The translations under genes were made by a program, and so were the position numbers. From JBOHDX01 sp050700835 (GTDB lineage Bacteria > Actinomycetota > Actinomycetes > Propionibacteriales > Nocardioidaceae), in NCBI GenBank assembly GCA_050700835.1, contig JBOHDX010000027.1:14659-78658 (forward strand): a DNA stretch of 64,000 bases, read 5' to 3'. The notes under the pieces were generated by a model. It was not told the DNA's origin and did no database searches. It saw only the letters and a program-made list of their open reading frames with translations. Positions 28,610 through 35,464 of this stretch are shown piece by piece (the first letter of the stretch is position 1; the number at the start of each line of letters is the position of its first letter).

Positions 28610-30237
28610 TGCGGGTCGCCGAAGCCGTCGGCGCGGCCGTTGCCGCTGCGGGCGTCGACCACGTGTTCGGGGTGGTCGGATCGGGCAACTTCCACGTGAC
28701 GAACGCGCTGGTCGCCGGGGGCGCCCGCTTCGTGGCAGCCCGGCACGAGGGCGGTGCGGCCACGATGGCGGACGCCTATGCACGGATGAGCCGGACGGTG
28801 GCCGCGGTGACCGTCCATCAGGGCTGCGGGATGACCAATGCCATGACCGGCATCACGGAGGCGGCCAAGAGCCGCACGCCGATGATCGTCCTGGCCGCTG
28901 AGTCGACGCAGCCACGATCCAACTTCCACGTCGACCAGGAGGCCCTGGCGCGTGCGGTGGGTGCAGTCCCCCTGCGGATCGACACCGCAGCAGGGGCGGC
29001 CGCCGTGGCCGCAGCTGCGGTCTGGCTCGCGGCGCAGGAGCGTCGCACCGTGCTGCTCAACCTTCCGCTGGATGTCCAGGGCCTGGAGGCGGAGGCGCCG
29101 AGCAGCGTCCGGCACGTGGCCCCGGGTCGTCCGGGGCCGGATGACGTCGGCGTCACTGCCCTCGTCTCGGCCCTCGAGAGCGCAGCGAGGCCGGTGTTCG
29201 TGGCAGGTCGCGGAGCTCGCGGCCCGGGCTGCCGCGGCGCCTTGGTCGCTCTGGCCGACGAGTGCGGCGCGCTGCTGGCGACCTCGGCGGTGGCCAAGGG
29301 GCTGTTCCACGACGAGGCGTGGTCGCTCGACGTCTCGGGCGGGTTCGCGACCCCGCTGGCAGCCGAGCTGATCCGCGGTGCGGACCTGATCGTGGGATGG
29401 GGCTGCGCCCTGAACATGTGGACGATGCGGCACGGCCGGCTGATCGCCCCGGACGCGACGGTTGTCCAGGTCGAGTGCGACGCCGATCAGATCGGCGTGC
29501 ACCGTGACGTGACCTTCGGGGTGGTGGGCGATGTCCGCGAGACGGCGCTGGCCGCCCGGGGGCGGCTGTCGCCGCGGACGGGCTACCGCTCTGTCGACCT
29601 CGGCGCGCAGATCGCAGCCGAGAGCCGCTGGCGCGACGTCGCCTACGACGACGACAGCACCGGCGGGCAGATCGATCCGCGCACGCTGACCATCGCGCTC
29701 GACGACCTCCTCCCGCCCGAGCGGGTCGTCGCCGTCGACTCCGGCAACTTCATGGGCTATCCGAGCATGTTCTTGTCGGTGCCCGACGAGTTCGGCTTCT
29801 GCTTCACCCAGGCGTACCAGTCGATCGGGCTGGGTCTGGCTACCGCGATCGGCGCGGCGCTCGCCCAGCCTGATCGTCTGCCCGTCGCGGCGCTCGGGGA
29901 CGGTGGGGCCTTGATGGGGATCGCGGAGCTCGAGACCGTGGTGCGGCTGGGCCTGCCGATGGTCGTGATCGTCTACAACGACGCCGCCTACGGGGCCGAA
30001 GTGCACCATTTCGGCCCCGACGGGCTTGGGCTCGACACGGTGCAGTTCCCGGACACCGATTTCGCCGGGATCGCCCGCGGATTCGGATTCGAGGCCATCC
30101 GGGTCGAGAGGGTCGAGGATCTCGCGCCCGTACGCGCATGGCTGTCCGGACCGCGGTCGGCCCCGCTCCTGGTGGACGCCAAGGTGACCCGCGCCCGGGG
30201 ATCCTGGTGGCTGGAGGAGGCGTTCCGGGGGCACTGA
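28609..30237 (+). CDS. Thiamine-diphosphate-dependent enzyme (decarboxylase / acetolactate-synthase fold)
   Basis: TPP enzyme of 542 residues. The N-terminal domain holds the activating Glu in [17 protein letters not shown], the middle domain has [12 protein letters not shown], and the C-terminal domain binds ThDP-Mg through GDGGALMG to NDAAYG, the GDG-x(24-27)-N motif. Such proteins decarboxylate keto acids (benzoylformate, phenylpyruvate, sulfopyruvate) or join pyruvate units. The family cannot be narrowed by eye. It is translationally coupled to the cyclase upstream. The palindrome at 30258 follows its stop by 20 nt and may end the two-gene unit. Confidence 0.85.
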   Translation: MRVAEAVGAAVAAAGVDHVFGVVGSGNFHVTNALVAGGARFVAARHEGGAATMADAYARMSRTVAAVTVHQGCGMTNAMTGITEAAKSRTPMIVLAAESTQPRSNFHVDQEALARAVGAVPLRIDTAAGAAAVAAAAVWLAAQERRTVLLNLPLDVQGLEAEAPSSVRHVAPGRPGPDDVGVTALVSALESAARPVFVAGRGARGPGCRGALVALADECGALLATSAVAKGLFHDEAWSLDVSGGFATPLAAELIRGADLIVGWGCALNMWTMRHGRLIAPDATVVQVECDADQIGVHRDVTFGVVGDVRETALAARGRLSPRTGYRSVDLGAQIAAESRWRDVAYDDDSTGGQIDPRTLTIALDDLLPPERVVAVDSGNFMGYPSMFLSVPDEFGFCFTQAYQSIGLGLATAIGAALAQPDRLPVAALGDGGALMGIAELETVVRLGLPMVVIVYNDAAYGAEVHHFGPDGLGLDTVQFPDTDFAGIARGFGFEAIRVERVEDLAPVRAWLSGPRSAPLLVDAKVTRARGSWWLEEAFRGH

Positions 30238-30257
30238 TCGCCCGCCAAGCGCACCCA

Positions 30258-30301
30258 AGAATCGACATCGACGTCGTCATGGCGACCGCAATGTCGATTC
30301 T
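30258..30301. repeat. Intergenic inverted repeat, family A copy 2
   Basis: Arms AGAATCGACAT (30258-30268) and ATGTCGATTCT (30291-30301) are perfect over 11 bp with a 22-nt spacer. Core and geometry match the copy at 4234-4274. It lies 20 nt after the TPP-enzyme stop and 20 nt before the lpdA -10 box. Confidence 0.65.
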
Positions 30302-30321
30302 CCGGTCGGCGGAGCCCCCGA

Positions 30322-30327
30322 TACGCT
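30322..30327 (+). promoter_or_regulatory. -10 hexamer TACGCT for lpdA
   Basis: TACGCT is 7 nt before ATG 30335, identical in sequence and spacing to the ndk and proA signals. Confidence 0.55.
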
Positions 30328-30334
30328 CGGCGCC

Positions 30335-31741
30335 ATGAGCAGCCACTTCGATGTCGTCGTCCTCGGCGCGGGACCTGGCGGCTACGTCGCCGCCATTCGC
30401 GCTGCACAGCTCGGCAAGTCCGTTGCCGTGGTGGAGTCGAAGTACTGGGGCGGGGTCTGCCTCAACGTCGGCTGCATTCCGAGCAAGGCACTGCTGCGCA
30501 ACGCCGAGATCGCACACATCATCGAGCGGGAGGCGGAGAAGACCTTCGGGATCACGATCTCCGGTGACGTCACCCTCGACTACTCGAAGGCGTACTCCCG
30601 GAGCCGCGTCGTCGCCGACGGTCGGGTAAAGGGCGTCCACTTCCTGATGAAGAAGAACAAGATCACGGAGTACGACGGATGGGGCACGTTCACCGATGCC
30701 CACACCATCGCGGTGAGCCTGAACGACGGCGGCGACGACACGGTCACGTTCGAGCACTGCATCATCGCTACCGGTTCCACCACTCGACTGCTGCCGGGCA
30801 CCTCCCTGTCGGAGCGCGTGGTGACCTACGAGGAGCAGATCCTCGAGGACAACCTTCCCAACAGCATCGTGATCGCCGGTGCCGGCGCGATCGGTGTGGA
30901 GTTCGGCTACATCATGGCCAACTACGGCGTCGACGTGACCATCGTGGAGTTCCTCGACCGGATGGTTCCCAACGAGGACGAGGACGTGTCCAAGGAGCTG
31001 GCCAAGGCGTACAAGAAGCTTGGTGTCAACGTCCTGGTCGGCACCCGGGTCGACGCGATCGACGACAGCGGTGACGACGTCAAGGTAACGATCACCAAGG
31101 GCGACGAGCAGTCGGTGCTCGCGACGGAGAGGGTCCTGCAGGCGATCGGGTTCGCCCCGCGGGTGTCCGGAACCGGACTCGACAAGGCCGGGGTCGAGTT
31201 CTCTGAGCGGACCGGCATCGACATCGACGGCTACATGCGGACGAACGTCGAGCACATCTACGCCATCGGCGACGTCACGTCGAAGCTGATGCTGGCCCAT
31301 GTGGCGGAGGCGATGGGCATCGTCGCCGCGGAGTCGATCGCCGGCGCCGAGACGATGCCGATCACCGAGTACGCGATGATGCCGCGAGCGACGTACTGCC
31401 AGCCGCAGGTGGCGAGTTTCGGCTACACCGAGGCTCAGGCTCGCGAGCGAGGCTACGACGTCAAGGTCGCGAAGTTCCCGTTCACCGCCAACGCGAAGGC
31501 CCACGGGCTCGGCGATCCGACCGGGTTCGTCAAGATCGTTGCCGACGCGGAGCACAACGAGTTCCTCGGCGCGCACCTGATCGGCCCGGACGTCACTGAG
31601 CTCCTGCCGGAGCTGACCCTGGCACAGATGTGGGATCTCACCGCGGAGGAGGCCGCCCGCAACGTACACGCCCATCCGACGCTGTCTGAGGCGGTCAAGG
31701 AGGCCATCCACGGCATAGCCGGCCACATGATCAACTTCTGA
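30335..31741 (+). CDS. lpdA: Dihydrolipoyl dehydrogenase
   Basis: Flavoprotein that reoxidises dihydrolipoamide of 2-oxo-acid dehydrogenase complexes with NAD+. The 468-residue protein has the FAD motif [14 protein letters not shown], the redox disulfide in [16 protein letters not shown], the NAD-binding [14 protein letters not shown], the second FAD motif HIYAIGDV and the C-terminal interface [13 protein letters not shown] with catalytic His and Glu. The wording is very near mycobacterial Lpd. It is single and not next to E1 or E2 genes, as is common in Actinobacteria where one Lpd serves several complexes. ATG 30335 is likely leaderless. Confidence 0.95.
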   Translation: MSSHFDVVVLGAGPGGYVAAIRAAQLGKSVAVVESKYWGGVCLNVGCIPSKALLRNAEIAHIIEREAEKTFGITISGDVTLDYSKAYSRSRVVADGRVKGVHFLMKKNKITEYDGWGTFTDAHTIAVSLNDGGDDTVTFEHCIIATGSTTRLLPGTSLSERVVTYEEQILEDNLPNSIVIAGAGAIGVEFGYIMANYGVDVTIVEFLDRMVPNEDEDVSKELAKAYKKLGVNVLVGTRVDAIDDSGDDVKVTITKGDEQSVLATERVLQAIGFAPRVSGTGLDKAGVEFSERTGIDIDGYMRTNVEHIYAIGDVTSKLMLAHVAEAMGIVAAESIAGAETMPITEYAMMPRATYCQPQVASFGYTEAQARERGYDVKVAKFPFTANAKAHGLGDPTGFVKIVADAEHNEFLGAHLIGPDVTELLPELTLAQMWDLTAEEAARNVHAHPTLSEAVKEAIHGIAGHMINF

Positions 31742-31807
31742 TCCGCCGATCCGCGGCTTCTGGTCCGTCGGTCCGCGGATTTTGGCTCGCCGGTCGGCGG
31801 GCCAGAA
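31742..31807. repeat. Three imperfect 22-bp tandem repeats
   Basis: Units start at 31742, 31764 and 31786. The first two share TCCG-C-GGTCCGCGG-type sequence ending in TGG; the third is more diverged. Together they fill the whole gap between the lpdA stop and the MFS stop. CCGCGG palindromes inside the units could form small hairpins. Confidence 0.55.
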
Positions 31808-31808
31808 C

Positions 31809-33083
31809 TCACGGATGGGCGGGTGGGGCCGGACGGATGGCGATGGCGAGATCGTCCTCGACGAATCGGGGGCGGGCGAACACGAACCCGGCCACCAGCA
31901 TCGGGGCGCCGAGACACATCAGCACCACAAGGGGCACGCGCCAACCACCCGACGCGCTGTGCAGCAACCCCGTCCCCAACGGGCCCGCTGCCGCGAGCAG
32001 GTAGCCGATGCCCTGCACGAACCCGGACAGGGCGGCCGTGCCCTGTGGGCTGTGGCTGCGCAGCCCGAGCATCGTCAGAGTCCAGGGGAAGGCGCAGCCA
32101 CCGACGCCGAGCATCAGCGCCCAGAGCCACGGAACGCTCAGCGGGCTGAACAGCACCCCAGCGAAGCCGCCCACGGTGAGGGACACGAAGCCGACGACGA
32201 GGATCCGCTGGTCGGTGACCCGGCGCATGATCCAGGGCAACGCCAGGGGGACCGGCAGGCCCACGGCGGTGACGATCCCCAGCATCACGGCGCCCTCCTC
32301 GTGTGAGGCGCCGGCGTCGACGAAAATCTTCGGTAGCCACCCGAACTGCGCGTACGCGGCCGCGGACTGTGCCGCGAAGAAGATGGCCATCGCCCACGCC
32401 AGCCGAGAACGCAGCAAGGCCCGGAGAGGGATCGCCGAGGCCTCGGTCACGCCACGGCGTACGTCATGACGCAGCATTCCGAGCCACGGGAGAACCGCAA
32501 TCGCGGCCACAATCGCCCACATCGCCAGGCCGGCGCGCCAGCTGCCGAAGCTGCTGGAGACCGGCAGGGTGACCACGGACGGGATCGCCGCACCGCCCAT
32601 CAGTGCGGCGGAGTAGATCGCGGTTACCGTGCTGACGCTGCCGGCGAAGTGCAGCTTCACCAGAGGCGGGAGCGACACGTTGCCGACCGCGATCCCCGCC
32701 AGCGCGAGCACGGTGGCCACCAGGAACACCGGTGTGGACGAGGTGATCGAGCGCAGAGTCAGCCCACCCACGAGCGTGACCAGCGCGGCCAGAGCGGTGC
32801 GGTGGATGCCCAGGCGCTGGGTGATCGACGCCGTCACTGAACCGAACACCGCGAAGCACAACACCGGCACCGTCGTGAGTACGCCTGCCACAGACGTGGA
32901 CATGTGCAGCCCGGACTGCACCCGGTCCAGGGAGACACCGAGGCTGGTGACGGCGGGTCGAAGGTTGAACGCCAGCAGCACCATGCCGGCCAGCACGACC
33001 GCCTGGCGTGCATGTCCATGGGACCAACCACTCGTGGTGGCACCGGTCTCGGCCGTCCGTGCCGGGCTGGGCTGCTGCGTCAC
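31809..33083 (-). CDS. MFS transporter, CynX/NimT family
   Basis: Inner-membrane carrier of 424 residues with about twelve hydrophobic helices. Early segments VVLAGMVLLAFNLRPAVTSLGVSLDRV and the loop TQRLGIHR are typical of the CynX/NimT group, which includes cyanate and 2-nitroimidazole transporters. The substrate cannot be inferred. GTG 33083 is preferred because a CAGGAT hexamer lies 6 nt upstream on this strand; GTG 33089 would add two residues. The gene is convergent with lpdA and divergent from the fdhA leader. Its place in the accessory block suggests uptake or export of a metabolite handled there, but that is conjecture. Confidence 0.82.
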   Translation of the reverse strand: MTQQPSPARTAETGATTSGWSHGHARQAVVLAGMVLLAFNLRPAVTSLGVSLDRVQSGLHMSTSVAGVLTTVPVLCFAVFGSVTASITQRLGIHRTALAALVTLVGGLTLRSITSSTPVFLVATVLALAGIAVGNVSLPPLVKLHFAGSVSTVTAIYSAALMGGAAIPSVVTLPVSSSFGSWRAGLAMWAIVAAIAVLPWLGMLRHDVRRGVTEASAIPLRALLRSRLAWAMAIFFAAQSAAAYAQFGWLPKIFVDAGASHEEGAVMLGIVTAVGLPVPLALPWIMRRVTDQRILVVGFVSLTVGGFAGVLFSPLSVPWLWALMLGVGGCAFPWTLTMLGLRSHSPQGTAALSGFVQGIGYLLAAAGPLGTGLLHSASGGWRVPLVVLMCLGAPMLVAGFVFARPRFVEDDLAIAIRPAPPAHP

Positions 33084-33134
33084 CCGCACATCCTGGTGCC
33101 TGGCCGTGCAGATGCGCCCGGCGGGCGCCGGACT

Positions 33135-33140
33135 TAGGTT
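33135..33140 (+). promoter_or_regulatory. -10 hexamer TAGGTT for the fdhA leader
   Basis: TAGGTT is followed by 6 nt and an ATG (33147) that opens a 21-codon frame before fdhA. It would give a transcript that begins with a start codon. Confidence 0.4.
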
Positions 33141-33146
33141 GAGTTC

Positions 33147-33212
33147 ATGGCGTCAGCCAGGCGCCCCGACGCTGTGATCGTGAACGCCGCCCTCCGGCGC
33201 CGGTCCCCTTGA
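33147..33212 (+). CDS. Possible 21-residue leader ORF upstream of fdhA
   Basis: ATG 33147 opens MASARRPDAVIVNAALRRRS plus Pro, ending at TGA 33210-33212, 16 nt before fdhA. The -10-like TAGGTT at 6 nt upstream predicts leaderless translation. It ends in an Arg/Ser/Pro stretch. The peptide has no recognisable family, and chance is not excluded in such GC-rich DNA. Confidence 0.3.
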   Translation: MASARRPDAVIVNAALRRRSP

Positions 33213-33228
33213 AACGCGCGGAGGAAGC

Positions 33229-34458
33229 ATGGCGGACAACAAGGCAGTTGCGTACGTAGGGAAGGGCAAGGTCGAGGTCGAGACCATCGACTACCCGACC
33301 TTCGAGCTCAAGGACGGGCCCGGGGTCAACAAGGACAACATCGGTCGCCAGCTGCCGCATGGCGCGATCATCAAGACGGTCGCGACCAACATCTGCGGCA
33401 GCGACCAGCACATGGTGCGAGGGCGCACGACGGCGCCCGACGGGCTCGTGCTCGGCCACGAGATCACCGGTGAGGTGGTCGAAACCGGTCCGGGAGTCGA
33501 GTTCATCAGGGAAGGCGACCTGGTCTCCGTGCCGTTCAACATCGCCTGCGGACGGTGCCGCAACTGCAAGGAGCGGAAGACGGGCATCTGCCTCAACGTC
33601 AACCCGGACCGGCCTGGCTCGGCCTACGGCTACGTCGACATGGGCGGCTGGGTCGGCGGTCAGGCACAGTACGTCGCGGTTCCCTACGCGGACTGGAACC
33701 TGCTCAAGTTTCCTGACAAGGACCGCGCCATGGCCAAGATCTTGGACCTGGCAATGCTGTCCGACATCTTCCCGACCGGCTTCCACGGGTGCGTGACCGC
33801 AGGCGTGGGTGTCGGTTCCACGGTCTACGTGGCGGGCGCCGGCCCGGTCGGCCTCGCGGCGGCGACGTCCGCGCTGCTGCTCGGCGCGGCCGCTGTGATC
33901 GTGGCTGACCTCAACAAGGAGCGCCTCGCGCAAGCGCGCAGCTTCGGGTGCGAGACGGTCGATGTGTCCGAGGGCGACCCGCGGGACCAGATCGAGCAGA
34001 TCCTCGGCGTACCCGAGGTGGACTGCGGTGTCGACGCGGTTGGCTTCGAGGCGCGCGGGCACGGGCAGGGCTCCACGACCGAGGCGCCGGCGACCGTGTT
34101 GAACTCGCTGATGGACATCACCGCGGCGGGTGGCTCGCTCGGCATCCCCGGGTTGTACGTCACCGGAGACCCGGGTGGCGTCGACGATGCCGCCAAGGTC
34201 GGTTCCCTGTCGCTGAGCCTCGGCACCGGCTGGGCGAAGTCGCTGGCCTTCACGACCGGTCAGTGCCCGGTGATGAAGTACAACCGGGGTCTGATGATGG
34301 CGATCCTCCACGACCGGGTGCACATTGCGAAGAACGTCAACGCTACGCCGATCACCATCGACGAGGCGCCCCGGGGGTACGAAGAGTTCGACAAGGGGGC
34401 GTCGCGCAAGTACGTCCTCGACCCCAACGGGTACCTCGGCGCGGGCAAGACGGCCTGA
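33229..34458 (+). CDS. fdhA: Glutathione-independent formaldehyde dehydrogenase, zinc ADH family
   Basis: NAD-dependent zinc oxidoreductase of 409 residues that in the Pseudomonas prototype oxidises formaldehyde without a thiol cofactor. Catalytic zinc ligands are Cys56 (NICGSDQHMVRGR) and His77-Glu78 (LGHEITG). The structural zinc cysteines are 107, 110, 113 and 121 (CGRCRNCKERKTGIC). The coenzyme motif is VAGAGPVGLAAA. GGAGGA precedes ATG 33229. The insertion-rich C-terminal half (PGGVDDAAKVGS onward) is usual for this subgroup. It is the last gene of the accessory block. Formaldehyde is the expected but not proven substrate. Confidence 0.87.
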   Translation: MADNKAVAYVGKGKVEVETIDYPTFELKDGPGVNKDNIGRQLPHGAIIKTVATNICGSDQHMVRGRTTAPDGLVLGHEITGEVVETGPGVEFIREGDLVSVPFNIACGRCRNCKERKTGICLNVNPDRPGSAYGYVDMGGWVGGQAQYVAVPYADWNLLKFPDKDRAMAKILDLAMLSDIFPTGFHGCVTAGVGVGSTVYVAGAGPVGLAAATSALLLGAAAVIVADLNKERLAQARSFGCETVDVSEGDPRDQIEQILGVPEVDCGVDAVGFEARGHGQGSTTEAPATVLNSLMDITAAGGSLGIPGLYVTGDPGGVDDAAKVGSLSLSLGTGWAKSLAFTTGQCPVMKYNRGLMMAILHDRVHIAKNVNATPITIDEAPRGYEEFDKGASRKYVLDPNGYLGAGKTA

Positions 34459-34479
34459 GCCGCCGGTCAGTGGGGTCGT

Positions 34480-34485
34480 TAGGGT
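34480..34485 (+). promoter_or_regulatory. -10 hexamer TAGGGT for the DUF2344 gene
   Basis: TAGGGT lies 8 nt before GTG 34494; the flanking bases resemble those before clpP1. It gives this gene a promoter separate from fdhA. Confidence 0.45.
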
Positions 34486-34493
34486 CGGACCTC

Positions 34494-35279
34494 GTGCCTG
34501 ACGACCCCTCTGACCGCGTCGCGAACACCGAGGCGCCGAACCCGCAGCTCCCGGTGGCGCAGCGACTGCGGATCCGCTACGCGAAGCGTGGCCGGCTGCG
34601 GTTCACCAGCCACCGGGACTTCAGCCGCGCGTTCGAACGGGCGGTGCGCCGAACCGGCCTGCCGATCGCGTTCTCGTCCGGCTACAGCCCTCACCCGCGG
34701 ATCTCGTACGCCGGGGCATCGCCGACCGGAGCCTCCAGCGAGGCCGAGTACCTCGAGATCGCCTTGACCCGCGAATGTGACCTGAGCCACGTGCATGCCG
34801 CGCTCGACGAGGCACTGCCCGACGGGCTCGACGTGCTCACGGTGGTGCCCGCGCACGCCGGGGCCCTTGCCGACCTGCTCGAAGCGGGCGCATGGCAGAT
34901 CGCGCTCCCGGGCGTACCCGAGGGCGACGTGCGGGCCGCCGTGGACGCCTTCCTCGCGGCGGAGTCGATCGAGGTCAGCCGGATGACCAAGAAGGGGCTC
35001 CGCGCCTTCGACTGCCGGGCCGCCGTGGTGCGTCTCGTTGCGTCGACGGGCCGGCTGCGAGGTGAACCGTGTGCGATACTGGAGGTGGTTGTACGTCACG
35101 GCGTGCCGTCCGTGCGACCCGACGACGTTCTCGCCGGACTCCGTGAGATCGCCGGCCTCGAGTCACCGATTCCGCCTGAGCAGACCCGGCTGGCCCAAGG
35201 ACCGCTCGATCTGCGGACCGGCACGGTGGGTGACCCGTTCGCCTCCGACCGCGACGCATCGCAGGAGCAGTTCTCCTGA
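34494..35279 (+). CDS. TIGR03936-type radical-SAM-linked protein (DUF2344)
   Basis: Protein of 261 residues containing the DUF2344 domain: RLRIRYAKRGRLRFTSHRDFSRAFERAVRR and SSGYSPHPRISYAGASPTG are its hallmarks. In most bacteria it is adjacent or fused to the TIGR03960 radical SAM protein; here that gene is at 24552, and an accessory block separates them. The biochemical role is not known to me in detail; a link with RNA or ribosome modification is suggested by its steady place ahead of rne. GTG 34494 is supported by TAGGGT 8 nt upstream. The C-terminal 40 residues are acidic and probably flexible. Confidence 0.87.
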   Translation: MPDDPSDRVANTEAPNPQLPVAQRLRIRYAKRGRLRFTSHRDFSRAFERAVRRTGLPIAFSSGYSPHPRISYAGASPTGASSEAEYLEIALTRECDLSHVHAALDEALPDGLDVLTVVPAHAGALADLLEAGAWQIALPGVPEGDVRAAVDAFLAAESIEVSRMTKKGLRAFDCRAAVVRLVASTGRLRGEPCAILEVVVRHGVPSVRPDDVLAGLREIAGLESPIPPEQTRLAQGPLDLRTGTVGDPFASDRDASQEQFS

Positions 35280-35390
35280 CGTGTCGACCGCGGCGGCGGC
35301 GGCTGGATGACCGGCCGGCAGTCTCGGAGGGCGTCGGCGGCCCGGCTGGTCGCGCACCGTGATCCCGGGTACCACCGAAGGCTTACGCCT

Positions 35391-35445
35391 GCAGCGACCA
35401 GGTCGCTGCGGACGACTGACATGTCCCTGAGCGGCGCTTGGCGCC
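35391..35445 (+). promoter_or_regulatory. Two hairpins in the rne leader
   Basis: GCAGCGACC (35391-35399) and GGTCGCTGC (35401-35409) form the first stem; GGCGC (35433-35437) and GCGCC (35441-35445) form a second one about 8 nt before the ribosome site. RNase E of E. coli controls its own mRNA through leader hairpins, so a similar loop is possible. The rest of the 185-nt gap shows no gene. Confidence 0.35.
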
Positions 35446-35464
35446 CCGGGACGAAGGAGAGCAC

